NCBI GenBank assembly: GCA_034509735.1
Contig: JACGWO010000002.1
Coordinates: 44,471,702-44,535,701 of the forward strand
Source: Sesamum alatum
Lineage: Eukaryota > Streptophyta > Magnoliopsida > Lamiales > Pedaliaceae
Length of the DNA stretch: 64,000 nt
Direction: 5' to 3'
Notes under the pieces: generated by a model
What the model saw: only the letters and a program-made list of their open reading frames with translations
What the model was told of the DNA's origin: nothing
Database searches by the model: none
Part shown: positions 11,611 through 23,080 of the stretch, piece after piece
How positions within the stretch are numbered: the first letter of the stretch is position 1
Layout of the letters: the number at the start of each line of letters is the position of its first letter
Program-made: the position numbers and the translations under genes

Positions 11611-12731
11611 CATTTTTACACGTTGCCATCTTTTTTTTTTTTTGTCAATTTACCATTTCAACTTTGCGAATTTTTCACTTTGCCATATATGACTGTTTTC
11701 TTATTTATTTTTTTCGCTGAAAACATCACATGCAGTGCACATAGAAAAAATTATCATATAATAAAAGTAATCAATTTACTTTTCTACCCATAATATGTGG
11801 CTAAAAAACTAAAAGAGAACTTGAAAATTTGAAGACTAAAAAGACAAATTTGGCTCCCTATATGTATAGAAATGAGCAGACATTTTAGACTAAAAAGACA
11901 AAATTGCAAGGAATACTTTTTGTTATTATTAAAATATCACAAGAGATGTAAATACTATATTTATGATATCATAATGATATATTTGTACGATTGAATTATC
12001 AGGATATATGTCTTTAGAATATTTACTAAAATTACATAATATAATGTATATATATGTATAATTTTATAGTGTATAAATATGTTCGAAATAAAAAAATAAG
12101 TGTATATATATATATATGTTAAGAGCTAAATTTATTTTACGAATTTAATTTATTTATTAATTAATAATTATTTAATATAATAATACTTATGATTTAATTT
12201 AATTATAAGAACGAACTCATGTGCATGCATGTGTGAAATGTATAAGGATAGGTTAATCATTGATATATTTATTTTGACTTGCAATAAGTCAATCAATGGC
12301 AAAAATAAATTTTCATTTAATTTTTCTGTTGATGTCAGCAAATTTGTCAATTTTATTAATTGAAAAATCTATTTGTTGGATAGAAATAAAATTAAGGGTA
12401 TTCTATAAAAAAATTTAAATTATAGAAGATACTTAAAATCACACCAAACTTCAAGAGGCGGTGTAATTATCAGTTTTTTTTTTTTTTCAAAGAACTTTTA
12501 TAACTCAAAACCTGGTCCTCCCCTCATGGCGGCTGTGCCATGCGGTGAGTAAAACATGAATTCGAACAGATAACAGAATGACGGCGGCAATGATGGTGGT
12601 GGCCGGCGGTCCCACCTACGTGTGGTATGTGCATTGGTGGTCTTCCGGTAAGGAGAATTTAAGGGGCAATGAAGGAATTTTAAAATAATAAAAGGGTTAT
12701 ATATGTCAAAAGCAATTGCGTATTTCGGCCT
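11611..12731. other. AT-rich intergenic sequence, no gene
   Basis: It has several TATATA runs (12100-12118) and no credible coding frame. The part 12500-12660 is less AT-rich, with GGCGGC and GGTGGTGG motifs, and may be a fragment of a gene or MULE cargo, but I cannot assign it. Confidence 0.4.
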
Positions 12732-13191
12732 ATAGAAAATGGGCGATTTAAATAAAAAATATAAAAAAATTAATGAAATGGGGTATTTTTACCCCATTTA
12801 ATATAATAGTTGAAACCGGGATTAGTCAGCCCGATTTCAGCTCGAATTCAAAAAATGCATGGAACCCGGGGTCAAAACCCTGGGTTCCGTGAATGCTGCA
12901 GAAGCCGGGGTCAACGACCCCGGCTTCTGTGCCTGCAGAAGTCAGGATCAACGACCTCGGCTTCCGCAGGTTGATGGGACGCACATCTTACCCCCCCCTC
13001 CCCCACCCGAGACCCATTTAACCCCCCCCCCCTCCCCCCAATTTCCTCATCCGAGACATCCCCAAACTACTTCTATATAATACATCCCTCATCAACCACT
13101 CAATCATATCTTCCCCTCCCCAAATTCCTTCAACATTATTTCACTCCTCTCATTTTTAACTATTATTTTGGAAAATTATTCCAAATATAAT

Positions 13192-13985
13192 ATGACACAT
13201 TTAGGTCCACGCGATAGTAGTGTGTTGTACGGGCAGAGTAAACATCGTTCTGAAGATGCATGCAGAGAGCCGGACAGTATTTTAAATGTAAGGCGTGGTG
13301 ATATTTCATTTTTCCGGATTCTCCAACTGGTCCCACGTCATATTCGAGTATTACAAGTATTACAAAATATGGGTTTATTAGGTGTTATGCACTGTGGTCA
13401 TATTGAGATTGACCAACACCTTATCACCGTGTTAGTGGAATGATGGAGACCCGAGACCCATACTTTTCATTTTACCGTTGGTGAGGCGACTGTTACACTA
13501 CACGATATTGCCATTTTGTGGACCCTTCCGATTGATGGGCCTCTAATCACAGGAGTAGATACACAACGAAGTACTGCAGAATGGCAACAATACTGCGCTG
13601 AGATGTTATGATTTATTCCGGCGGCTGATGCATTTAAGGGCTCCCGGCTAAATCTACCAGTCTTGCATAAGTAGTTGATTGCCAACACGTGTGATGACGA
13701 CAGCTCTTTGGTGGAAGTGCTGCAAGAGGCACGAGTATGTGCTCTGTGTCTCGTTGGTGGTATGTTCTTTCCCGATCCTAATGGTAACTCGGTGTCGTTG
13801 TTGTATTTGCGACATATGGAGGACATCCATGAAGGTGGTACCTCAAATTAGGGTACAGCGGTGTTGGCATATATGTACAGGGAGTTGTGTACAACATCGC
13901 AAAAAGGGAAAGCAAATATAGGTGGGGCTACGCAGTTGCTCCAAATATGGGCCTGGGCTCATATTACCACTACATTTATAACCCG
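13192..13985 (+). pseudogene. Plant mobile domain (PMD/MAIN-like) gene fragment
   Basis: From the ATG at 13192 the reading frame runs MTHLGPRDSSVLYGQ and then LVPRHIRVL, FTVGEATVTLHDIAILW and AYMYRELC, the layout of the N-terminal half of plant mobile domain (aminotransferase-like) proteins. These are often carried by MULEs and retroelements; host members act in development and silencing. The frame is broken by stops at about 13441, 13607, 13672 and 13847. At least the first (in the ER-W context) and the last (TGG to TAG) look like single-base changes. The match ends at about 13985, where it meets the opposing transposase fragment, so the C-terminal half is absent. PMD C-terminal-like sequence is found separately at 16379-16990. 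Confidence 0.72.
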
Positions 13986-15470
13986 ACGACAATAACGGAA
14001 TCCCTTAAGAATCGGCCTGAGAGCCCAAAATACATAGTTCAACATCTTTACCCCAGGCCTGTCGGTATCCATATACAACCACTCAACGACCCTCTTTGGG
14101 TTCCATTTCTGCAATGCAGCCATGTACATAGGCAACTTCTGCACGGAGCTCTCCCACGTCCCATACACTTGTTCTCTTGCGGCCTTCAAAGCATGCCAAG
14201 CCTTATGATAAGAGATTTCAAAACCAAACCGATCTTTAACATTCTGTTGGACATATTTGATATCATATGCTGGATCTTGCCGAACCATACCCAACAAATG
14301 TGTTGCAATCCAACTCTTGCCCAAATTTCGATGATCCACAGAAATCTCATTCATGAGGCATGTATGTGGTCCCGCATACTTCATAATCATAAATAATCCC
14401 ATGTTAGCCTTTAGTATTCCTCTTAGCATCCAAGGGCACCCATTTTCTTCATCGTATTTGGATACCACCTTCCACAGTTTTGGTTTACTCTCTAGAACAC
14501 GGAATTCTCTTCTTGCAAAGCGCACCGAGAAATCTTGTACACTTGCAATTAAGTGTTCTTTACTCTTGAAAACCATTCCACTTTCCAGCTCTCCAGTGTT
14601 TGAGTTGTAAAAATTACCCCAACGACCAGTAGGTATATCGACGGAGTCGAAAGGTACCTCCGGATGTGTTGTACTGAAAAAAGGAATGACAGGATATAGA
14701 GAAGGTGGCTCCGATGTTGCGGGCATGTTCAAGTCAAATGCCTGTTGTTGTTGACCACTGGACTCATTCATATCACCTCCGAGGACTTCCAACATAACTG
14801 GGATGCTGACTTCATCATTATTTTCAAGAATACCATCATCTTCACCCTCCATTTCAACCTCATCTGGTTCTGAGTTTACTGGATCATTATTTAAGAAACT
14901 ATCAACTTTTGGCTCGATGTTCATATCGTAATTCTCTTCATCGTTATATGTAGATGGACCCGCAAAATTTTCATTAATCCCAACATTGTATGTTGATGGA
15001 CCTGCAAAATCTTCATTAATCCCAACCCTGCCCATCGCTTGAGTAATTGCTGGCAATTGTGCTGAATCTTGTGTTAACATAGACATGTAGGTTCCCCAAT
15101 CACCAACAAACGGGTCATCAGCTACAATATTTTCATACACTGTTTCTGCTTCAACAAAAATATCAACGGTTGAATAGCCATATACCGGATCGAAAAAATA
15201 TTGCAAATCTCTGTCATTCTTAATATGTAATATCGTCTCTCGCCATCGACCAGCATTAAATGTTGTGTATTTAAAAAATATCTGTAACTTAAACTCACCT
15301 CTACGGAGGCCAAGTACTTCAAATAAAATTGACTCGAGTTCAACAAACGTAGTACTACGACATATTCGTTTAAATCCAACTTCAGGACGATCATATCTCA
15401 TGCAATCATATGAATCAATTCGTTGACCTCCATAAAATATCACAATCATAATATTTTTTTCATGTGCCAT
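13959..15470 (-). pseudogene. Mutator-like (MURA) transposase, N-terminal half
   Basis: The likely start is the ATG at 15470, just after a possible intron; the open frame extends further to 15581 but with unlikely sequence. The order is: a PB1-like N-terminal region (IVIFYGGQRID, GEFKLQIFFKY), an acidic linker (about residues 150-220), the MuDR-type DNA-binding region (SVRFARREFRVLESKPKLWK followed by CPWMLRG), and the start of the transposase core (YDIKYVQQNVKDRFGFEISY, TDRPGVKMLNYVFWALRP). The frame then stops, so the DDE catalytic triad and SWIM zinc finger are missing. It could be expressed only as a truncated DNA-binding protein. The open frame of about 500 codons with no stops is unusual for a dead fragment. 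Confidence 0.82.
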
Positions 15471-16378
15471 ATCTTCAAACAAAAAAATATATATATATAC
15501 ACTCGTCACTACGAATATAAATAAGAGCATAAATATAATCAATTTCAGTAAAGATAACTTACTTTTGTTTTGAATATGCAAAAATTATAGCAATTTTCGT
15601 CCAACTTTTCCACCAAAATTGAAGGAGAAGAAATCACTCGAGAGAGTAAAGAAGAAAAAAAAAGTTGGATGTTGTGCAATTTGAGCTGCAAATGTGAGAC
15701 ACGAAGGAGGTATTTATACACAAAAAAACCGATGTTGAAAACATTGATTTCTTTCACATAAAACATGCTGAAAAGGACGAAGGGACGCATGCATGCAAAG
15801 TTGCATGCACGCATCCCACTGCATGCATGCAAAAGCTTGCATGCATGCAGCAGAAGCCGGTCTCGTTGACCACGGCTTCTGCAGGCCTTGACCCCAACTT
15901 CTGCATTTGTAAAAAACGAGGCTGAACGACCCCGGCTTCGCCTATTATATTAAATGGGGTAAAAATACCCTATTTCATTAAATTTTTTTTATATTTTTTA
16001 TTTAAATTTCCCATAGAAAACACTGGCTTATTTAATATTATAATATAAAACAAAATCTAAAATATGTATGTTAACAAAAACGGTGCAAGTCGAACTCTTC
16101 ACCATTTTTAACTTTTTTTAGTAAAGCCGAAGGAGTTCGACTTTATATTTATTTATTTATTTTTAATTTCTATATAGTTTGAGTTCGACTTCTATATATT
16201 TTTTTTTACTTTTAAATATTTACGTATATTATATATATAACAATTTTTATTTTGACTAATAATTTAAAATTACACCAAAAAATTTATATTAACACGAAAA
16301 AAATTATAATTACATCAAAAAAATTATATTTAGATCAAAAAATAGAATCCAAAAAAATAATTATAATAATTACAATTT

Positions 16379-16990
16379 CTAAAAATGATTGCCCGTCCCA
16401 CAAGTGCGTCGGTGCCGAGATCTTCTTATTTCTTCACCCACATTTTGTGTTGGCTCATCTTCCGCATGATCATCATAATCGGCATTTATATGCAACCAAC
16501 TTGACGATGTTGCAGAACTAGACTCCCCATAATCCCGATATGCACCAAATGATGGAAATGGAATTAGTGAGATGTTATACTTTAGTGCATATGTTTGGCT
16601 CGTGCCACAACCCAAGATCAACATGTCCATAATAAGTTTGTTGGCTTGGCATGTATGGGCTTAATCAAACCAATCACTTTGTTGGGGCGGTTGAAGCACG
16701 TAGCAATCTTGATATACAGGTAGAGGTGTGTGCACTGTGGATGAACCAGCTATATCTGCTCCAACAATATTATCACCTATAACTGAACTTGTAGGCATTC
16801 TGCTACTGCTTCTCCTTTGTTTGAGCGATGTGGACGGAGCATTATCTTGTGGCGTTGTTGATTCTTCGGGCCTATTATCCATCGGAAGATGAGAAAGCAT
16901 TTCACGAACATGACCTATTTCGATATTGAGCCGGTTAAGCATTTGTATAGCCTCTTTAAATGTTGAGCAAATATATTATAAGAGGACGGT
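16379..16990 (-). pseudogene. PMD protein C-terminal tail fragment
   Basis: On the minus strand two overlapping frames give a helical segment (IQMLNRLNIEIGHVREML), a Ser/Pro/Gln-rich linker and a basic end, RRSRHRRTCGTGNHF. Tails of this kind (Arg-rich followed by CGTG) are, from memory, typical of PMD proteins carried by MULEs. At least one frame change (about 16640) and an upstream one near 16940 break it. There is no N-terminal half on this side. The assignment is moderate because the tail is low in complexity. Confidence 0.5.
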
Positions 16991-17017
16991 CTGGGATGTG
17001 TCTTATTTTTTACCGTC

Positions 17018-17945
17018 ATGTCGATCTCATTCGAGCAGTGCAATTCCGAATTTTGTGCCACCCAGGGAATGCATAGATATTGCTTGAGGCACGTATGTTC
17101 TAATTTCAACAATCGCTACAAGATTGTGGAATTGAAGGACCTTTGTTGGAGAGCTGGTTCTGAATATCAAATCAGAAACTTCAATCGAACCATGGAAGAG
17201 ATAAGGGCGCACAAGTTAGAAGTGTTTGTGTACTGAGATGGGATTGAAAAGGAAAAATGGACAGCTTCTCACGATGGCGGATGGCGGTGCGGAATTCTCA
17301 CAACCAACATGTTAGAGTGCATCAATGGAGTTCTGAAAGGGGCTTCCCGCTTGCCTGTGACTGCAATAGTGAAAATAACATTTGCTCGTTGATGAGTGGT
17401 GTCATGTTAAGCAACAACCAAGTGTGGACGTACTTTTTTTTTTGTGGACGGACTTTGCATACAAATTGTTTCAACGTTGGTTCAAAAAAAGTGTTGAACA
17501 TGTTGTGACAAGATACAACCAGCATCAACAGTCTGCCTCAGTTGTAACAAAGCATCAGACTGGATATGGATTCAACACTCACATCGTCAAAATTTCCACA
17601 CGAAAATGTTCATTTGGCAAAGGAGTTAATTCGGCATCTCGTGCTCACATGCTCAAAAGGTATGCGTTGCATATAGAATTAATGTCGCATCAATGGTTAA
17701 GGACTATTACTATTTAATGGCTTATAGGAGAACATATTTTAAGTCTTTTCATCTTTGATGGCGGAATATTATTGGGATGTTCCAGAATTTGAGTTGGTCG
17801 ATGACACTACTCTTGTGGCATCATTCTTCCTGGTAGAAGCCAAACATCACGTATTCATAACGAGATGGATTGGGCACAAATGCGGGATAGACAACAATAC
17901 CAACAAAAGGGGGGCCATTCAAGACAAGCTGATGCTTCGGTGAGG
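17018..17945 (+). pseudogene. MURA transposase, C-terminal part with SWIM finger
   Basis: Reading forward, this contains HRYCLRHVCSNFNNRYK, LKDLCWRAGSEYQ, KWTASHDGGWRCGILTTNM, FNTHIVKISTRKCSFGK and ISCSHAQKVCVAY-like segments in shifting frames. This is the region after the DDE core of mutator transposases, including the SWIM-type zinc finger (CxC...CSHA). Frameshifts occur near 17340, 17400-17450, 17610 and 17680, and the N-terminal two thirds are missing. It is a decayed relic. Confidence 0.75.
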
Positions 17946-18262
17946 GGTTGTAGAAGATAATAATAATTTTCATAGTTGATTGTATTTTTTTCAATAAATT
18001 TTTAAATTTTTTTAGTGTTAATATAAATTTTTGTGTGTGTGTAAATTTTAAATTAGTAGTTACAATTAAAATTATTATATATAAAATTAAAATTAAAATT
18101 GAGATCCTTGTAAAATTAAAATTAATGCGGGTGCCAAAATTAAAATGATAAATATTAAAATTAAAAAGGAGTTTCAACTTTTGTAAAAAAAATGGTGAAG
18201 CACTTTTGTTATTATACATTTTTATATTATTTCTTGATATTATAATATTAAATAAGCCAGAC

Positions 18263-18596
18263 AACACCTTCACGTGTTTTTGACTTCTGTGCTACTTTAT
18301 TTATTTATTTAGTTAATTTCTAAGCAGAAGCATGAAGTGCAAACAGTAACAATTTGATTTTTCTTAACCATAAGTTCAAAACAGTTTAGCAAACACTGAT
18401 CACTACTATTTCAATAACATTTCTTGCACAATCTTATCCTATTTTTTGATAATATATATCTACTAAACTGGAAAATGACCTATATATATATATATATCAT
18501 TTGTCTTGCTATTGACTATTCCAAATCAACATTTTGAATTCAAACGTAATATATATATATATATATATATATATTGCTATGTGGCCACTTTTATTA
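18263..18596. other. AT-rich spacer with (TA)n
   Basis: It contains TA dinucleotide runs at 18481-18497 and about 18549-18574. No gene or element is recognised. Confidence 0.6.
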
Positions 18597-18605
18597 TTAA
18601 TTATT

Positions 18606-19924
18606 GGGTAAATGCTACATTTGGTCCTTTAAGTTTTCGTTTAAAATCACTTTAGTCCCTCAAGTTCATTTCTTGACTTTAGCATCCTTAAATTTTAGTT
18701 TTTGTCTCAATTTGGTCCCTCTGACCGTTTCCCGGCGAAAATATGACCAGATTTTGACTTTTTAGAGGGTAAAATGGTCAATCTAAGTTTGATTTTCACT
18801 TTGGTCCTCTAAGTTTGTAAAATTATCAAATTACTCCTTTTTTAAGTGAAAAATAACTCTTTTATATTTTTGTATGTTTAATATGATGTAATTATCTTAT
18901 GTGAATAATCAAAACTTTGAACTCTTGTGAACATAATAATAACATATTGCTTAATTTAAAATAACCAGTCTCTTTTTTTTTTTTTTTTTCCATTTTCAGT
19001 AGTTAAAAAACATCAAAATTATGAATTAATTTTACAAAACTTATCTAATAGGAAAATATAATAAAAAATCTATGTCAATTTTTTTTCTTATCTTAAGTGT
19101 TAGAGAGAAGTCTAGAAAAGTTAAACTTTAAAAATATTTATTGAATGATTAGAGTTTAGAATAGAAAGTTGGTGGAATATACTTTTGAATTAGATTTTTT
19201 GATAGACTTCATATATATATATATATATAATTTATCTTAAGAGGTTTTTATAAATATATAGTTACATTTTATAGAAAAATGTCTATAAGAATCTCTTGAA
19301 ATGAATTATATATATATATATATGAAATCCACTAAATAATCTAATTATACAAGTACATCCCACCAACTTCTTGTTCAAAACCTCAAATATTAACATTTCA
19401 TAACATTGTTTATGTTCTTAGACTTATCTTTAAGTCCTAAGATTAAAAATTACTAACTTAAATATTTTTATTATATTTTCAGATTATATAAGTTCTGTAA
19501 AATTTATTCATAATTTTAATTTTTATTGTAAATTCAAAAAATAAAAAAAAGAGACTATTTTGTTTTAAGTTACGCAATATATTATTATTATTATGTTTAC
19601 AAGATTTCAAAATTTTAATTATTCACACAATATAATTAAATCATTTTCAGCATATAAATGTTTTAAAAAATGATTTTTGGGTTAAAAAAAGGACTATTTT
19701 GACAATTTTACAAACTTACTGGACTAAAGTGAGAAAGTTAAACTTAATTTGACCATTTTACCCTCTAAAAAGTCAAAATCTGGCCACATTTTCGCCGGAA
19801 AATGGTCAGAGGGACCAACCTGGGACAAAAACCAAAGTTTAGGGATGCTAATGTCAAAAAATGAACTTAAGGGACTAAAGTGATTCTTAACGAAAACTTA
19901 AGGGACCAAATGTGACATTTGTCC
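18606..19924. mobile_element. Near-palindromic MULE, 1319 bp
   Basis: The 9-bp duplication TTAATTATT (18597-18605 and 19925-19933) flanks the element exactly. The ends (CATTTGGTCC, CACTTTAGTCCCT, TTTTGACTTTTTAGAGGGTAA) recur inverted on the right, and the complementarity continues inwards through most of the element to a centre near 19260 flanked by (TA)n runs. The element is essentially one giant imperfect hairpin. It has no coding frame, and transcription through it would give a long fold-back RNA. Confidence 0.9.
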
Positions 19925-19977
19925 TTAATTATTTTTTGAATTAAAATTTCATCAAAATCATGTTTTAATAAAAGTTT

Positions 19978-20375
19978 CAATCGACGAAGTTGAGGTCCGA
20001 TGATTATAAGATCATGGGTTCGAACTCTAAGCATGAGATGTTGTACTACTTTATTGAGCATTTATTGTGCTGCGTGAATTTCTATATTAGCCTGATATGT
20101 TACTTCTAAATGTAAGGTAAATACTCCACCATAAATTACATAGATTTGTTGCTTATAAAGATGGTTTTGCATTTACTGTGTGGATGTTGTACTACTTTAA
20201 TAGTAGATGTTGATTAAATACAATTATCTGATTTGGTAGTATGTGTAGTTCTACTTTAATAGTAGGTGTTGATTAAATACAGTAATCTGATATTGGTAAT
20301 TAATATATGATTGTTATAGTTGTTGTCATTAGATATAAATATTTTATATTAATGATTGCAATTAATTCATTCAAA
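19978..20375 (+). mobile_element. Decayed tRNA-derived SINE
   Basis: It starts with an A-box remnant (TTCAATCGACGAAGTTGAGG) and a B box (ATCATGGGTTCGAACTC), then repeats TAATAGTAGGTGTTGATTA-type units twice (about 20195-20275). The layout matches the SINE at 2708-2978, with an internal duplication. No flanking direct repeat was confirmed. Confidence 0.6.
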
Positions 20376-20572
20376 AGAAATAATAGTTAATCACGTTCAC
20401 TTAAAAAACCAACCCGACTATATTTATTTTTTTAACTATACAACCATTATGCCCATTAAGTTATTTTTAATTCCTTCATATTAACTGTAAGAATGGGGTT
20501 AGGTTTGACATTTAATCATAGTTTGCATTTTTATATTCAATTATAGAATTGTGAATTCAAGAATCATAATAT

Positions 20573-20965
20573 TTTTTTTTAAAAAATACAATGATATTAT
20601 TAAAGCAATCAACAAACTATTACAATATTCAGTACGCATTACAATAATATAATTAAATCTACCATCAACAACTTTAAAACAAACCAAGAAATAATGTACA
20701 GACACTATTATAAAAGTAGACTCCATACCTATATCGTAGGTTTTGAATCACAATTATTTTTTTGTAGTATCTTATAATTAAATATGTTGTTTTTTTTGTT
20801 GTATTATTAAAACAACCAATAGAATATTACAATATTCAATACGCAATACAACAATATTTTTAAATCTACCAACAACAACTCCAAAGAAAACGAAGAAACA
20901 ATATACACATACTACTATAAAAGTAGACCCCATACCTACATCTTAAATTTTTAACTTACGATTTT
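20573..20965 (-). repeat. Two copies of a second SINE-like repeat
   Basis: Copies at about 20573-20756 and 20795-20965 share ACAATATTCA, AAATCTACCA, CAACAACT and TACTATAAAAGTAGAC blocks in the same order. A third copy is at about 50660-50870. In the third copy the minus strand reads GAGTTCAAGTCTTACG, close to a pol III B box, so this is probably a SINE family lying in antisense. There is no coding capacity. Confidence 0.6.
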
Positions 20966-21299
20966 TTGCTAGTGAGACCTGAATTCCACATGAATCATGA
21001 ACCACATCAATTGACCAAGCGCCTTTAATTTAAACCGTAAACTTAGACTTCCACGCTATGAAGCTGCGGTCCAGTTTGTCAGGAAACTCCTTCACAAAAG
21101 GACTTGTTCAAACTTGATATGCCGGATACTTTCAGCCCTTTGCAGGCTGAATATTATGTCATTAGGAAATATATAAACGTCGCAGTTCACAAAATTAGTC
21201 ATTATGATTCTTTTTGTTTTCCACAAATATAATTTAGACGTTACCTTTATAACAACTGAAGAGTACTATTGCTGTTAAACTACTGACCCAATCAATAAG

Positions 21300-21480
21300 A
21301 TCTAGCTCGATTGACAAAATTGAAACTCCATAACTATCAAAGCTCATTTGCATGTGGGATGTTATACTATTTTAACAGTAGTTGTCTTTCTATTTTAATT
21401 ATTATATAATTGTTATAATTGTTAATTATTAAATATAAATATTTGATATTGATGATCCTAATTTATTTATAAAAAAAAAA
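21300..21480 (+). mobile_element. SINE relic
   Basis: An A-box-like TCTAGCTCGATTGACAAA, a weak B-box region, a TTTTAACAGTAGTTG unit and a terminal A run follow the same order as the SINE at 2708-2978. It is heavily diverged. Confidence 0.5.
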
Positions 21481-21753
21481 TACTGAGCCCGTCAACTAAT
21501 ACAGAAGAAGCTCACAATAGTCAGAACAAACAAATAAGTAATGAGGTTAAATCACACCCACTAACTTGTCAAAGATCTATGCATTATTAATTTGATTCGA
21601 AAGTCTTCCTACTTGACTAGTACTATTTTTTGGAACTAAATAATTAGTTGTTGCTGAAATTGATATTCTGTAAATTTTGTTTTGCTGACGCCTAATTTTT
21701 AAGATTTAAAAAGAAACATGGTCAAGTATATATGAAGCCCATAATTATTTTTA

Positions 21754-22179
21754 GGGTAAATTATATCTATCTCTCCTGAAGTTTGGCATAATTACAAATA
21801 CTCTCTCGTCGTTTGAAAAATTACAAATACCCCCTGAGGTTTGTAATTTTCGACCAAAGGCTTGAAATTGATCATTTTGCCCTTGATTTTTTAGTTAAAT
21901 TGCAGAAAAATCAGCCGAGGAAAATTACATTATTAACTTCTCTGTGTAAAAAAACTTCAAAAACTTCTCCCTGTGCATTGTAGTCCAAAAAAATTCAAAA
22001 AATTTTAAAAATTAAATAAAATGCATAAGGGCATTTTGGTCAGTTCACCCATAAAAATGGATAAAAATGAGTTATTTGTTAGACAATTACAAATCTCAGG
22101 GGGTATTTATAATTTTTCAAATAACAATGGAGTATTTGTAATTATGTCAAATCTCAATGGAGGTAAATGTAATTTACCC
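21754..22179. mobile_element. MULE-type MITE, 426 bp
   Basis: The ends GGGTAAATTA and TAATTTACCC are inverted, and the 9-bp duplication TTATTTTTA (21745-21753, 22180-22188) flanks it. It is the same family as 59705-60128 (424 bp, own duplication), with a truncated relative at about 43498-43690. The open frame at 22021-22227 lies in the repeat and is not a gene. Confidence 0.9.
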
Positions 22180-22189
22180 TTATTTTTAT

Positions 22190-23080
22190 ATAACTCAATT
22201 ATGAAGCCTAGGAATGATTTTTTATAAGTCACTGTTATGTCAAATCCTGACGTACGTCAGCATTTAGTTAAACCAATATTCAGTACATATCTAGTCAAAG
22301 AAAACGTTCTGAATGCATTTATAAGATTATGGCCAAAATTGGTTGTTTTTGAAGCAATAATTATATGATTGTTACAACAAGAAAAAAGTATCAAAGATGG
22401 ATTTTTCGGACTCTGAAACTAAGATATTCATCTTTGGAGATAAATAGTGATAGTAAAATGTAATTTGATGAATCTAGTAGAAAATGATATGTATTTTGAA
22501 TCAACTAGAATTATATCATATCTCTGTATGAACACGATATCTTTGCTTTAATATATATATATATATATATATTTTGTGTGTTTCTTTAAAAAAAAAAATT
22601 GTTGCTGCACCTAGTTGCTAAAGATCCAATTGCTAATTTCTAGAAATGAAATTCCGTCTCCAAAATAAGAATAATTTCTATATTAATCCGTCTTTATTTT
22701 CGTGGGTAAAATCCGCCGTGGCTAAAGGAAAAACACTTTGACTCTAAAAACCGTGTTATTCCGTCTCTAAATCCTTGCAAATTTTCCGTCTCTAATAGAT
22801 TTCTTATTTTGAACAAATTTTTGAATTTCTATATCCAAATTATATCCTGCTCATTATACTATCCAAATACAATCACAATCAAATAATATCAAGATTTGAA
22901 CTCTCTAACCCAACAATAACAAAAATTAAGTGACAATACAACCAACAATAAAAGAAACTAAGTCATAATAATATGAACCAATAATCATTTTTACTATCTA
23001 TAACAATACAAATCAAGTCTAAATGTCATCAATTAACAACTCAAATAAGCTAAACTTGAAAATAAATCTAACATTCAAAT
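22190..23080. other. AT-rich sequence with CCGTCTCTAA repeats
   Basis: Several CCGTCTCTAA/CCGTCTCCAA motifs cluster at 22650-22800, similar to a cluster at 49570-49790. This looks like subterminal repeats of a CACTA-type element, but I find no CACTA terminus here. A TA run is at 22550-22571. There is no gene. Confidence 0.4.

Larger units (their letters stand above)
12741..16012. mobile_element. Composite MULE (A) with PMD and MURA fragments
   Basis: The terminal inverted repeats (12741-12800 and 15944-16012) share TTTAAATAAAAAATAT and GGGGTATTTTTACCCC-like blocks. The 9-bp flanks ATAGAAAAT (12732-12740) and ATAGAAAAC (16013-16021) match at eight of nine positions. Subterminal copies of a CGACCCCGGCTTCTG motif sit near both ends. 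The interior holds the N-terminal half of a plant mobile domain gene (+) facing the N-terminal half of a mutator transposase gene (-), each truncated where they meet near 13970. It cannot encode a full transposase. Confidence 0.82.
16024..18262. mobile_element. Second MULE-like remnant (B)
   Basis: TGGCTTATTTAATATTATAA at 16024 recurs inverted at about 18240-18262, and the similarity extends inwards (CTTCACCATTTTT near 16115 and its inverse near 18195), so these look like terminal inverted repeats. I could not identify a convincing target-site duplication. The interior holds the C-terminal part of a PMD protein on the minus strand and the C-terminal part of a MURA transposase on the plus strand, complementary to the halves in the adjacent MULE. 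It is damaged and non-autonomous. Confidence 0.6.

Noticed and set aside
12855..13080. Small coding gene of 73 codons
   Set aside because: It lies in the subterminal repeats and C-rich tract of MULE A.
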